Positions 52,150 to 61,116 of a stretch of DNA of 64,000 nt are shown here, piece after piece; the stretch's first letter is position 1; every line of letters starts with the position of its first letter. The notes under the pieces were generated by a model. That model was not told the origin of the DNA. It was given only the letters and a program-made list of their open reading frames with translations, and searched no databases. Source of the stretch: Pseudomonas saponiphila (GTDB lineage: Bacteria; Pseudomonadota; Gammaproteobacteria; Pseudomonadales; Pseudomonadaceae). The translations under genes were made by a program, and so were the position numbers. The stretch is taken from positions 2,810,501 through 2,874,500 of the forward strand of contig NZ_FNTJ01000001.1 in assembly GCF_900105185.1 (NCBI RefSeq), read 5' to 3'.

Positions 52150-53241
52150 ATGCTGCGTGCCGTTGTGTTGTCCCTGTTGGTGCTTGGCGCCGCGCCGTGC
52201 CTGGCCCGGGAGCTGCCGGAGCTGACGCCGCTGTGGCTGCAGCAGGAGGGCTGGATCAGCGCCTGCGACAACCGCCGCGACTGCCAACTGCTCTACGCGC
52301 CGAACATCGCCTTTGCCGAGCAGGTCAACCACCTGACGCTGTTGATCCGCAGCCAGGCCGGGCCCGAGGGCCAGCTGCAACTGCAACTGGAGCATCAGGG
52401 CGTACCCTTCGAGCCGGCCGCCCTGCGCCTTGATGGCCAGCCGCTCGAGCCTGGTTTGCTGGCGGCGTTGGTGCAGGAGCCGGAAGCCCCCGACAGTACC
52501 CGTGAACAACAGTACTACCGGGTTGACGATCAGGCGCTGGCCCGGCAATGGCTGGCGCGCCTGCGCACCGCGCAGGTGCTGGAACTGCCGGGAGAGGAAC
52601 CGGCTCAGGTGCTGCTCAAGGGGCTGCCGGATTTGCTGCAACGGGTGGATCAGGTACAGCAACGCCTGGGCACGGTCAGCGCCCTGGCGGCACCCGGCGA
52701 ACAGCGGGCAAGTGCGGTGCCCAGGGTCCAGGCGGCCAAGGCATTGCGGCCCTATCCCGGGGTGACGCCCCTCAGTGCCCGAGAGCGCAGCGGGCTGCGG
52801 GCAGCGGTGCAGAAAACCTTGCCGCCGCCCAAGTCTGCAGAGGACGACGACTACGTCATGCCGCCGAGGATCGAGCTCTATCCCCTGACCGCGCAGCATG
52901 CGCTGGTGGTCGAGTTTTCCGACTGCGGCGCCTATATCTGCCTGTTCGATATCAGCAGCCGCTCGCGCACCGCGCCCTATGCGCTGCAACCCCTGCAGAT
53001 GCAGGCATTGCCGGACGGCAGCGTCGACCATGCCGGGGGCCTCAATTATTACCCCGAGACCGGCGAGCTCAGCAGTTTCCTCATGGGCCGGGGGATGGGC
53101 GACTGCGGTGAAATGGCCAGCTGGCACTTCGACGGCCTGGCCTTCCAGCTCACCGACTACCGGCGCATGCCCAATTGCAGTGGCCTGGGCTACGACAACT
53201 GGCCGGTACTCTGGAGTGCCGAGGCGCCGAAGCGCCCCTGA
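52150..53241 (+). CDS. DUF1176-family secreted protein
   Basis: The 363-residue protein has a signal peptide (MLRAVVLSLLVLGAAPCLARE). The mature part has DUF1176 features: an early Cys pair ISACDNRRDCQLLYAP, and C-terminal segments CGAYICLFDISSRSR, GRGMGDCGEMASWHFDG and MPNCSGLGYDNWPVLW. Several cysteine pairs suggest disulfides in the periplasm. The family is common in pseudomonads and its function is unknown. AAGGAG precedes ATG 52150. It is convergent with the GMC oxidoreductase gene, 9 bp apart. Confidence 0.82.
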   Translation: MLRAVVLSLLVLGAAPCLARELPELTPLWLQQEGWISACDNRRDCQLLYAPNIAFAEQVNHLTLLIRSQAGPEGQLQLQLEHQGVPFEPAALRLDGQPLEPGLLAALVQEPEAPDSTREQQYYRVDDQALARQWLARLRTAQVLELPGEEPAQVLLKGLPDLLQRVDQVQQRLGTVSALAAPGEQRASAVPRVQAAKALRPYPGVTPLSARERSGLRAAVQKTLPPPKSAEDDDYVMPPRIELYPLTAQHALVVEFSDCGAYICLFDISSRSRTAPYALQPLQMQALPDGSVDHAGGLNYYPETGELSSFLMGRGMGDCGEMASWHFDGLAFQLTDYRRMPNCSGLGYDNWPVLWSAEAPKRP

Positions 53242-53250
53242 GCCCCGGCT

Positions 53251-54924
53251 TCAAGTGCATGTTGCGCCTTGAGGCACGCTGTTCGGTTGCGCCGGTGCCG
53301 TACCCAGCAGCAGGTCCGCGGCCTTTTCCCCGATCATGATCGCCGCCGCGTTGGTGTTGCCGGTGATCAGGTTCGGCATGATCGAGGCGTCCGCCACCCG
53401 CAGCCCCTGCAGGCCGTGGACCCGTAGCTGGTCGTCAACCACCGCCAGTTCGTCGTGGCCCATCTTGCAGCTGCCCACCGGGTGGAACACCGTACCCAGG
53501 TGCTGGCGGATCCACTGTTCGATCTGCTCCTGGCTCTGTACCTGCGGGCCGGGCACCAGCTCGCCTCGCAAGCGTTTGGAGAAGGCCCGGGTTGCCGCCA
53601 GCTGGCGCACCAGGCGCAAGCCGGCCACCAGCTTGCGCAGGTCCTCGGGGTGGCTGAGGAAGTTGGCCTCGATCAGCGGCTTGTCGTGCGGGTCGGCGGA
53701 GTTCAGGCGCACCCGACCTCGGCTGTGCGGGTGCATCACCGCCACGTGCAGGCTGATGCCATGGCCCGCGGGAATCAGGCGCTGGGGCTGGTTCTTCAGG
53801 GCCGGGGCGACGATCAGCCCCAGCTCCGGCACCGGGTCTTCGGGCGTAAGGCGCAAGAAGGCCCCGGACTCCACGGTGTTCGACGTCAGCGGGCCCTGGC
53901 GCCGGGTCAGGTATTGCCAGGGCGAACGGGCCAGGGGCAGCAGGCCCCTGGGCGAGAGGCCGTAACCCAGTTCGGGATCGCTGCGGTACATCAGCACGAT
54001 GTCCTGGTGGTCCTGCAGGTTGAGGCCGACCCCCGGCAACGGGTGGCGCGCCAGGATGCCGTGGCGCTCCAGTTCCGCGGCCGGGCCGATGCCGGACAGC
54101 AACAGCAACTGCGGCGAGTTGATCGCCCCGGCGCAGAGGACCACTTCCCGACGCGCCTGCAACTGCCGGACCTCGCCGTTCTGGCTGATCTCCACGCCGC
54201 AGGCGCGGGTACCCTGCAGCAGCACCCGGTGGGTCAGGGTGCTGCTCAGAACGGTCAGGTTCGGCCGCTGCAGGATCGGGTGCAGGAAGGCCCGGGCCGC
54301 GCTGCAGCGCTCGCCGTTGATCTGGGTGACATGGAAGGGGCCGAAGCCTTCCTGTTCCGGGCCGTTGAAGTCCGGGTTGTAGCTCCAGCCCAGTTCCGTG
54401 GCCGCTTCATAGAACACCTGGTTGACCGGGCTCGGGCTGCGCTGTGCGGCGACGTTGAGCTCGCCATTCCGGCCGTGCCAGGGCGAGTCGCCCGGTTCGA
54501 CGCCCGGCTCGAAATGCTCCGAGCGCTTGAAGTAAGGCAAAAGCTCGTCATGGCTCCAGCCCTGGTTGCCGGCAGCGGCCCAGCGGTCGAAGTCCTGGCG
54601 ATGGCCACGGATGTAGATCATGCCGTTGATCGCGCTGGAGCCGCCCCAGACCCGGCCGCGGGGGCAGGGGATCGGCACCTCGCCGCTGCTGGGCTGGGGG
54701 CAGAACCTGTGCATCCAGTTCCAGCGCGGGTTGGCGATCAGGCGGATGATCCCTGCCGGTGTGCGCACATAGGCCGCCGGCAGCAGGCTGCGGTCGCTGG
54801 GCCCGGCCTCGATCAGGCACACCTGAAGCCTGGGGTCGGCGGACAACCGGTTGGCCAGCACGCAACCGGCGGAGCCGGCGCCGACCACGATGTAGTCGAA
54901 GGTTTGCGTGGAGTGTTCAGTCAT
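53251..54924 (-). CDS. GMC-family FAD oxidoreductase (alcohol/choline dehydrogenase-like)
   Basis: The 557-residue flavoprotein has an N-terminal FAD Rossmann motif, YIVVGAGSAGCVLANRLS. GMC signature 1 is GRVWGGSSAINGMIYIRG and signature 2 is GAINSPQLLLLSGIGP. The C-terminal substrate region is GTVFHPVGSCKMG followed by an Asn-containing PNLITGNTNAAAIMIGEKAAD. Such enzymes oxidise primary alcohols to aldehydes. It is last of a five-gene minus-strand operon with porin, Zn-alcohol dehydrogenase, MFS and cupin dioxygenase genes, so it likely starts or side-feeds the same route. GGAGGTATC precedes ATG 54924. Confidence 0.9.
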   Translation of the reverse strand: MTEHSTQTFDYIVVGAGSAGCVLANRLSADPRLQVCLIEAGPSDRSLLPAAYVRTPAGIIRLIANPRWNWMHRFCPQPSSGEVPIPCPRGRVWGGSSAINGMIYIRGHRQDFDRWAAAGNQGWSHDELLPYFKRSEHFEPGVEPGDSPWHGRNGELNVAAQRSPSPVNQVFYEAATELGWSYNPDFNGPEQEGFGPFHVTQINGERCSAARAFLHPILQRPNLTVLSSTLTHRVLLQGTRACGVEISQNGEVRQLQARREVVLCAGAINSPQLLLLSGIGPAAELERHGILARHPLPGVGLNLQDHQDIVLMYRSDPELGYGLSPRGLLPLARSPWQYLTRRQGPLTSNTVESGAFLRLTPEDPVPELGLIVAPALKNQPQRLIPAGHGISLHVAVMHPHSRGRVRLNSADPHDKPLIEANFLSHPEDLRKLVAGLRLVRQLAATRAFSKRLRGELVPGPQVQSQEQIEQWIRQHLGTVFHPVGSCKMGHDELAVVDDQLRVHGLQGLRVADASIMPNLITGNTNAAAIMIGEKAADLLLGTAPAQPNSVPQGATCT

Positions 54925-54959
54925 GGGGGATACCTCCTGGGCAGTCACAGAAATCCATC

Positions 54960-56261
54960 TCACAGCCCCAGCAGCGAGCCGACGTCGAGGGTCACTTGCA
55001 GGCCGACGACAAAGCCGTTGCCGCTCAGCTCGCGGGCTTCGGGGTTGTAGAAATTGTCCGGGTTGATCAGGTACTGGACGCTGGGCTCCACCGCCAGTTG
55101 CCGGGTCAGGGCGATATGGGCGTTGGCTTCCAGGGCATAGACATTGCGCTCGCCCAGGCGCGGGTCGCCGCCGTTGGCAGTGCGTGCCTGTTGCTGGAAG
55201 CGCAGTTGATGATCGTTGAGGCGCAGGTAGCTGGCCTTGAGGTTGAGCTTGTCCCGGGGGCGGTCGAAGGGCGCCAGATAGGTCAGTCCGGCCTCGGCGA
55301 ACTGGCTGAAGGGCTGCTTGTCATCGGCGGCCGCCGACAGCGAACCGAACAGCAGCAAGGCCTGGGGCGCGGTGCCGCTGCCTGTGTCGGCGCGCCACAG
55401 CGCCTGCTGGAACTTGAAGAAGGCGCCGCCGCTGCCGAAGGCCGTGGCCCCGGTCAGCGGGTCCACCTGCTTGCCGGTGTTGTAGTAGCCGTTGAGCTCG
55501 TAATGGGCGCTGTAGGCCTCTTGGTTCTGGCTGCCGATGCCCAGCAGCAGGCTGGTGCCGCTGGCGTCGTCGGTACTGAAATCCAGGCCCTTGCGCTCCT
55601 TGAGGTAGTCCACTGGATTGGATTCGAAGGCGCCGCCGTGCACGTACCACTGGGGCGTCAGCCGGTACTTCAGGTAGCCGCCCCAGCTGCCGTAGGGCGG
55701 CGGCAGGATGCCGGTGGACGAATCGATGATCGGGTCGTTGCAGGTGATGGTGCTTTCACAGTTGTAGATATAGAAGTAGCGCCGGGCGTTGCTCCGTCCC
55801 AGGCTCAGGTCGACCCGGCCATCGAGCCAGGTCTGCTGGTAGGTCAAAAGGCTCAACTGGTTGCTGGTGAGGTCGTTGTGGATCGGCGCACCGCCGAAGT
55901 AGCTGCCGGCGGCGCCTTGCCAGTTGCGCGAGGTGGGTACGCCGGTCTGCTGGTCGAGGATGAACAGGGTCTGTTCGAAGTGCAGCGCCGCGCCGTCCAG
56001 GCCGGCGAAGGTTCCCAGGTCGATATCGGCGCCGACGAACAGATCGCCGCTATTGCCGAAACTGTGGGGGCGGGGGCCGGTGTCGAGGTTCTTCATCGCC
56101 AGGCTGAGAAACTGCACATGGGGCGTGATGCCCCGGTCGGCCAGATAGTCGCCCAGGCCGGAGAGCGGGCCGCTGCGGGGCGCGGGCTGGGCATCGGCAA
56201 GGCAAATCACTGGCAGCAGCAAGGCTGCCAGCAGCGGGCACAGCACATGGATAGGCTTCAT
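54960..56261 (-). CDS. OprB-type carbohydrate-selective porin
   Basis: The 433-residue outer-membrane protein has a signal peptide (to about LPVICLADA) and a beta-barrel pattern of alternating residues. It matches the OprB layout: GPLSGLGDYLADRGITPHVQFLS at the start, RSNARRYFYIYNCESTITCNDP with its disulfide in the middle and a last strand GFVVGLQVTLDVGSLLGL. OprB porins admit sugars and other small solutes. Inside this catabolic operon it probably admits the substrate. It is followed by the GMC gene after 35 bp. Confidence 0.85.
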   Translation of the reverse strand: MKPIHVLCPLLAALLLPVICLADAQPAPRSGPLSGLGDYLADRGITPHVQFLSLAMKNLDTGPRPHSFGNSGDLFVGADIDLGTFAGLDGAALHFEQTLFILDQQTGVPTSRNWQGAAGSYFGGAPIHNDLTSNQLSLLTYQQTWLDGRVDLSLGRSNARRYFYIYNCESTITCNDPIIDSSTGILPPPYGSWGGYLKYRLTPQWYVHGGAFESNPVDYLKERKGLDFSTDDASGTSLLLGIGSQNQEAYSAHYELNGYYNTGKQVDPLTGATAFGSGGAFFKFQQALWRADTGSGTAPQALLLFGSLSAAADDKQPFSQFAEAGLTYLAPFDRPRDKLNLKASYLRLNDHQLRFQQQARTANGGDPRLGERNVYALEANAHIALTRQLAVEPSVQYLINPDNFYNPEARELSGNGFVVGLQVTLDVGSLLGL

Positions 56262-56312
56262 GTCGGGTACTCGGTTCTTGTTGTTTTTGTCTTGAGTGTT
56301 GAACGCTGTAGC

Positions 56313-57377
56313 TCAGGCCTCGGCCAGGGCCGGTGTCGGGTTGACCAGCACCTTGATCTGACTCTTGTCTTGCAACAGCGCCTTAAAGCCTTGTTCCACC
56401 GCCTGCTCCAGGGCCAGGCAGCGGGTCACCACCCGGGACAGGTCCAGGCGCCCGCTGGCCAGCAGCTCGATCAGCTCGGGATACACATGGCGGTAACCGA
56501 CGCTGCTGAGCAGGCGCAGCTCGTTGTTCAGCAGGTGGAAGGCGTCGAACTGCACGCTGCCCATCAGGCCCACCAATACCACTGCACCGCCCTTGCGCAG
56601 GCAGTGCAGGGCATGGCTCAGGGTCTGCTGGCTGCCGGCAGCCTCGAAGGCCGTGTCGCAGCCGCCGTCGCTCAGTTGCCGTAGACGCTCCGGCAACTGT
56701 GGGTCGGCGCCGTCCAGGGCGGCCGAGGCGCCGAACTCCAGGGCCAGGCGCCGACGCCCGGGGTCCAGGTCCACGGCGTAGATCCGCTCCACGCCCCGCA
56801 GCCGGGCCAGCAGCACCAGCAGCAGACCGATGGGCCCCAGGCCAAACACCACGCAACTGTCGCCGGCGATCAGGCTGCTCTGGTTCAGGGCGTGGCAGGC
56901 CACCGCGGCTGGCTCCAGCACGGCGGCGTGCTTGAAACTGACGCTGTCCGGCAGGCGGTGCAGCATGTAGGCCGGCACCAGCGCCTGCTCGGCAAAACCG
57001 CCGTCTCCCATCAGGCCGATAAAACCCATGGACTCGCACAGGTTGTATTGGCCGACGCGGCAGTACTGGCATTCGCCACAGCGATACTCCGGCTCCACCG
57101 CCACCCGCTGTCCCAGCAGGCTCGGCTCGACCCCGGGCCCCAGGGCCACGACCTGGCCGCAGAATTCATGACCCAGGGTCAGTGGCGCCCGGCAGCCGGA
57201 CAGCGGATGGGCCACGTGTTGGGGAATCGAGTGCGGCCCGTCGGCGTATTCGTGCAGGTCGCTGCCGCAGATACCGCAGTAGGCCACCTGCAGCAGGACT
57301 TCTCCGGGGCCGGGCCGGCGCAGTTGTACCTGGCCCAGGCGCAGGTCCCGGGCGGCGTGCCAACGCAATGCTTTCAT
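56313..57377 (-). CDS. Zinc-dependent alcohol dehydrogenase, butanediol/threonine-dehydrogenase type
   Basis: The 354-residue MDR enzyme has catalytic zinc ligands in YCGICGSDLHEY (Cys) and TLGHEFCGQV (His and Glu), and a structural zinc cluster CGECQYCRVGQYNLC. The NAD loop is VVFGLGPIGLLLV. The sequence is nearest in style to (R,R)-butanediol dehydrogenase, which interconverts diols and alpha-hydroxyketones. Next to a hydroxyketone-cleaving cupin this is suggestive. Its ATG overlaps the MFS stop by ATGA, so translation is coupled. Substrate inferred only. Confidence 0.88.
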   Translation of the reverse strand: MKALRWHAARDLRLGQVQLRRPGPGEVLLQVAYCGICGSDLHEYADGPHSIPQHVAHPLSGCRAPLTLGHEFCGQVVALGPGVEPSLLGQRVAVEPEYRCGECQYCRVGQYNLCESMGFIGLMGDGGFAEQALVPAYMLHRLPDSVSFKHAAVLEPAAVACHALNQSSLIAGDSCVVFGLGPIGLLLVLLARLRGVERIYAVDLDPGRRRLALEFGASAALDGADPQLPERLRQLSDGGCDTAFEAAGSQQTLSHALHCLRKGGAVVLVGLMGSVQFDAFHLLNNELRLLSSVGYRHVYPELIELLASGRLDLSRVVTRCLALEQAVEQGFKALLQDKSQIKVLVNPTPALAEA

Positions 57378-58645
57378 GGCTGGTTTCCTTGCAGGACAGA
57401 AGAACCCTTGGGTTGTCGGCGTTGTTGACGGGCCAGCACCGCCGGGGCGGTTTCCTTGAGGAACAGCGCCAGCAGCGCCGCCAGCAGGGCGCCGCCACAG
57501 GACATCCACATGACAATGGACAGGCCGAGGCGGTCGGCGGCGAACCCGGCGATGGTCGGGGCGACGAAGCCGCCCACCAGTTCGCCGATGCCCATGATCA
57601 TGCCCAGGGCGGTGGCCATGACTTCCCGGGGCACGGTTTCCGCCGGGATGGTGGCCATGAACAGGGTGAAGCAGCCCAGGCCGGTGTAGGTCAGCAGCAT
57701 CAGAACGCCGAGCATCCAGGGGGACGAGGCGTAGAGCAGGGCGATCGGGCAGCAGGCGGCGATCAGCGAAAACAGCACCAGGGTCGGTCGCCTGCCGATG
57801 CGGTCGGAGATCGCCGGCACGCCGAAGCCCCAGAGCACCCAGGCGCCGCCCAGGCAGCTCATCACCGTGCCCATGCTGGCCGGGCTGTAGTCGCGGACCT
57901 TGACCAGGAAGGTCGGGGTAAAGGAGATGAGGATGATGAACCAGGTCAGGAACACGCAGCTGATCAGGGTGCAGAGCAGGATATTGCGGCTTTTCAGCAG
58001 GGCCAGCCGCTGTCCGCCGTTGTTGCCTGGCGCGGCGTGCGTCCGCGGCTCTGCCGCTGACGGGTCGGGGTGCACGTAGCGCCAGATCAGCAGGGCGATC
58101 AGCAGGCCGGGAATCAGCGAGACGATAAAGGCATGGCGCCAGCCATAGGCCTCGGCCAGGGCGATCAGTACCGGCGGGCCGATCACCGCCCCCAGCAGCC
58201 CGGCCGCCGAGCCTTGCAGCAGGCCCATGTTCAGGCCCCGGCGCTGGGGCGACGAGGCTTCCACCATCAGCGATTGCGAGAGCGGCAGGATCGGCCCCTC
58301 CGCCAGGCCCATGATGGCGCGAAACAGCAACAGGCTGAGGAAGCCGGTGACCAGCCCGGAAAGGGCCGAGCACAGGGAAAACAGCAGCACCGCAACGATC
58401 AGCAGCGGTTTGCGCCTGCCGCTGCGGTCCGACCAGGCGCCCACCAGGGCCCCGGACAGCGCCCAGGCCAGGGCCAGCACCGACGACAGCATGCCCAGGT
58501 GGCGGTTGCTCAGTTGCAGTTCGTCGGCCATGAACGGGAACAGGAAGGACAGCGCCAGACGATCGAAAAAGACGAAGCCGAAGGTCAGGAACAGCACCCC
58601 GAGCAAGGTGTTCTCGTAACCGGCCTTGTTGTTTTTATAAGCCAT
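57374..58645 (-). CDS. MFS permease of the catabolic operon
   Basis: The 423-residue protein has 12 predicted helices starting NTLLGVLFLTFGFVFFDRLALSFLFPFM. The MFS loop motif GAWSDRSGRRKPLLI lies between helices 2 and 3 and its counterpart ISDRIGRRPTLVLF in the second half. It resembles aromatic-acid or sugar-acid importers. It lies between the cupin and alcohol dehydrogenase genes, so it probably imports the operon substrate after entry through the porin. The stop overlaps the next start (ATGA). Confidence 0.87.
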   Translation of the reverse strand: MAYKNNKAGYENTLLGVLFLTFGFVFFDRLALSFLFPFMADELQLSNRHLGMLSSVLALAWALSGALVGAWSDRSGRRKPLLIVAVLLFSLCSALSGLVTGFLSLLLFRAIMGLAEGPILPLSQSLMVEASSPQRRGLNMGLLQGSAAGLLGAVIGPPVLIALAEAYGWRHAFIVSLIPGLLIALLIWRYVHPDPSAAEPRTHAAPGNNGGQRLALLKSRNILLCTLISCVFLTWFIILISFTPTFLVKVRDYSPASMGTVMSCLGGAWVLWGFGVPAISDRIGRRPTLVLFSLIAACCPIALLYASSPWMLGVLMLLTYTGLGCFTLFMATIPAETVPREVMATALGMIMGIGELVGGFVAPTIAGFAADRLGLSIVMWMSCGGALLAALLALFLKETAPAVLARQQRRQPKGSSVLQGNQP

Positions 58646-58678
58646 GGTGGTTCTCCGAGGAGGCGTGAGCGGCGCAGG

Positions 58679-59212
58679 TCAGCGAAACAGGGTGTCGATA
58701 TGGGCCGCGCCCAGGCCGATCTTTTCGTAGTGCTCGCGGCACAGGGCGATGTAGGAATGCACGTCGAAATAGCCGTCGGGCTCGCCGTGTTCATCGAGCC
58801 AGATCAGCGGGCCCTTGACGATGAAGAACACCCGCATCGGTTGTTCATGCTCATAGGCCACCAGGGTGTGGCCTTCGCCCGGGGTTTCGTAGACGAAATC
58901 CCCGGCGCGGGCGGTCCATTCGTGTTCCAGGTAGCCCCATTTGCCGGACAGGGTGTAGGCGAAGACTTCGTGGGGGTGGTAATGGCGGTTCACCAGCCCG
59001 GCGCTGCGGGCCATGAGGATGTCGCACCAGCGGTTCTCGCTGGGGGAAATCCACAGGGGCCGCGAGGACACGGTTGCGGTGAAGGGCACGTACAGGCTCA
59101 GGTCGTCGCTGGCGGCGTCCGGCAGGTAGACCTCGGGCTTGGCGTCGGGCTTGAAGCAGTGGGCGATGGGTTGCAAGTCTTTCCAGAATTCACCGTGGGC
59201 GGCTTCGGGCAT
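58679..59212 (-). CDS. Cupin dioxygenase, 2,4'-dihydroxyacetophenone dioxygenase-like
   Basis: The 177-residue cupin has the iron-binding set His77, His79 (NRHYHPHEVFAYTLSG) and His115 (ETPGEGHTLVAY), and a core GYLEHEWTARAGDFVYE. Length and motif spacing match 2,4'-dihydroxyacetophenone dioxygenase, a non-heme iron enzyme that cleaves the C-C bond between the carbonyl and hydroxymethyl carbons to give 4-hydroxybenzoate and formate. The annotation as family member is fairly safe; the substrate here is not known. It is the first gene of the five-gene operon, with an AraC regulator divergent. Confidence 0.82.
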   Translation of the reverse strand: MPEAAHGEFWKDLQPIAHCFKPDAKPEVYLPDAASDDLSLYVPFTATVSSRPLWISPSENRWCDILMARSAGLVNRHYHPHEVFAYTLSGKWGYLEHEWTARAGDFVYETPGEGHTLVAYEHEQPMRVFFIVKGPLIWLDEHGEPDGYFDVHSYIALCREHYEKIGLGAAHIDTLFR

Positions 59213-59529
59213 GGTCGGCCTCGTTTGTCGTTATGGGGGAGCCTGGGCCGCCGGGCAGGGCGGCCGTGGAGGTTGCGAGGACGACTGTAGGCCGGTTGCG
59301 GGGCGTCGGTTTGACCGGATCGGACCGGTTGCTTGCCTGTTTCAGACGGGCTGTTTTCCGGCCGCCGACAAGGCTGCCGGGGCCGCCTGTGGCCACCACG
59401 TTTCGAGTTGACAGGTCATATGATTCAGATGTTAATGAATGGCCGTGGCCCGCAATGCATGTGGCCTCAGGTGTCCGGACGCGGCCTTGCCGTCCGGGGA
59501 ATATCCCGCCGCCCATGAGAAGAACAACA
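59213..59529. promoter_or_regulatory. Divergent promoter region, cupin operon / AraC gene
   Basis: These 317 bp separate the two start codons. No gene was seen. The middle (59405-59440) is AT-richer and contains TTGACAGGTCATATGATTCAGATGTT (given here only as a landmark by its first bases TTGACA at 59408), which may serve as -35 for the AraC gene. AraC sites are expected but not identified. Confidence 0.45.
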
Positions 59530-60498
59530 ATGTCTCCATGCGCCTTGCTCGAAACCCGGCATGCCAGCACCCAGGCCGTCGACCCGGAACAGCGCCTGAG
59601 TTTCTGGGAGGACTACAACGCCACGACCCTGGTGGGGCTCAAGTGCAACTCCTACGCCGAAGACGGCTTCGCTGCCCGCCAGGACAACCTGCAACTGAGC
59701 GCCATGCGCCTGGCGCGCATTGTCGGCAACGAACACGTGGTGGAGCGCGACAGCTCGATGATTCGCGGCGTGCCCAAGGAGTCGGTCTTTGTGTCCCTGG
59801 TCACCGGCAGCGGGTCGTTCTTCTACCAGGACGGCAGCTGCCAGGTGCTGCAACCGGGGGAACTGGTGGTCTATCGCACCGACAAACCCTACCTGTTCGG
59901 TTTCTCCGGGGCGATGCGCCAGTTCATCTTCGACATACCCCAGGAGCAGTTTGCCGAGCGCTGCTTGAAACGCTTCGACCGGCCATTGCGGGTCAGCAGC
60001 GAAAGCGGGGTCCAGCGCCTGTTGCTACGCACCCTGGGGGAACGTACCCGGGCCTTTTTCCAGCAGCCGTTGTGCGAGGACGCAGAGGCCTACCAGGACC
60101 AGGCCTTCGAACTGCTCGCCAGCATCATTGCCGGGCAGGCCGGGCAGCGGCCGATCAATGCCCTGAGTGCCTCCTACCTGCTGGCGGCCAAGCAATGCAT
60201 CCATGAGCAGTTGGCCGACCCCGCCCTGAGTTGCGAGCGGGTGGCGGCCCAGACCGGCATTTCCACCCGGCACCTGGCCCGCTTGTTTGCCCTGGAGGGC
60301 CTGGTGCCGAGCCGCTTCATTCTCGACAGGCGCCTGCAACTGGCCCGCCAGTTGCTGTGCAGCCGCCAGGGGGCAGGGCTGGATATCAGCGAGGTCGCCT
60401 ATCGCCATGGTTTTGCCAGCCAGGCGCATTTTGCCCGGGCCTTCAAGGCGCGCTTTCAGCTGACTCCCAGCCAGGCCCGGAGCCGGGGGCTGGCTTAG
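59530..60498 (+). CDS. AraC-family regulator of the catabolic operon
   Basis: The 322-residue protein has an N-terminal AraC-binding-like (AraC_binding_2) domain (LSFWEDYNATTLVGLKCNSY through GELVVYRTDKPYLFGF). A C-terminal double helix-turn-helix follows (LSCERVAAQTGISTRHLARLFALEG and DISEVAYRHGFASQAHFARAFKARFQLTPSQAR). It is related in layout to the XylS/FeaR/NphR type that responds to aromatic or amine compounds. It is divergent from the cupin-MFS-ADH-porin-GMC operon and is its likely activator. The ribosome binding site is GAAG-like and modest. The effector is unknown. Confidence 0.87.
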   Translation: MSPCALLETRHASTQAVDPEQRLSFWEDYNATTLVGLKCNSYAEDGFAARQDNLQLSAMRLARIVGNEHVVERDSSMIRGVPKESVFVSLVTGSGSFFYQDGSCQVLQPGELVVYRTDKPYLFGFSGAMRQFIFDIPQEQFAERCLKRFDRPLRVSSESGVQRLLLRTLGERTRAFFQQPLCEDAEAYQDQAFELLASIIAGQAGQRPINALSASYLLAAKQCIHEQLADPALSCERVAAQTGISTRHLARLFALEGLVPSRFILDRRLQLARQLLCSRQGAGLDISEVAYRHGFASQAHFARAFKARFQLTPSQARSRGLA

Positions 60499-60507
60499 CC
60501 GGGGCAT

Positions 60508-60759
60508 TCAGTCCAGCGGGTCGCGCGGTGGCGGGTTTCCGGTCGTTTCCGGTCCGTGCTGCCCAGCCCGGTCGCGAGCGCGGCGCAGGGTATCCAGGCC
60601 ACACTTGTGCAACAGATCGTCCAGCAGCGCCCTGGAAACATCCGGTGTGACGGCGTCACCCTGATGCCTGCGAAGCTGCGCCGCTTGCTGCAACAGGCGG
60701 GCGCGGGCCTTCTGCCAGAAGTCGATCTCGTCGAGGTAATCCTTGGTCTTGCGGTGCAT
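60508..60759 (-). CDS. Small hydrophilic hypothetical protein (83 aa)
   Basis: The protein begins MHRKTKDYLDEIDFWQKARARLLQQAAQLRRHQ, a charged helix, and ends in a Pro/Asp-rich tail. ATG 60759 has AAAGGAG 6 bp upstream; an ATG two codons earlier directly abuts that site. No signal peptide or membrane segment is present. It is convergent with the AraC gene, 9 bp apart. Family and function not recognised. Confidence 0.6.
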   Translation of the reverse strand: MHRKTKDYLDEIDFWQKARARLLQQAAQLRRHQGDAVTPDVSRALLDDLLHKCGLDTLRRARDRAGQHGPETTGNPPPRDPLD

Positions 60760-61116
60760 GGACATCTCCTTTGTCTCAGCGAACAGGCAAGCCCCCGATC
60801 AGCGCAAAATCCCGGTAACCGGGGAAGGCGGACTAGCAGACGGACAGGTCCCGACGCGCGACACACCCGGTTGCGAAGGCAATGGCGCGTCGCTGCGGCA
60901 CGCGAGGTTTCTTCTGGAAAGGAGTGGCGAGGAACTGGACCTGTGGGTCAGGTTGTCGAGGAGAGAATAGGAAACCTTTGGCCATTGTCGCGGTGCATGT
61001 GTCGGACCGCTGCTCTTGGCGTGGGGTGATGACGCGGGGAGATGCTACGAGGCAGGCGGTGGCTGATGCCCGGCGTCATGCCGGTGAACATCAGCCCCGG
61101 GAGGAAGCAGGGTGGG
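60760..61116. other. Intergenic region without a supported gene
   Basis: These 357 bp between the 83-aa gene and the amidohydrolase gene show short open frames on the plus strand. None has a ribosome binding site or protein-like composition. The promoter of the 83-aa gene should lie at its left end. Confidence 0.5.

Noticed and set aside
54759..56684. A 641-codon plus-strand frame opposite the GMC, porin and ADH genes
   Set aside because: Antisense shadow of three recognised genes; no start signal or domain.
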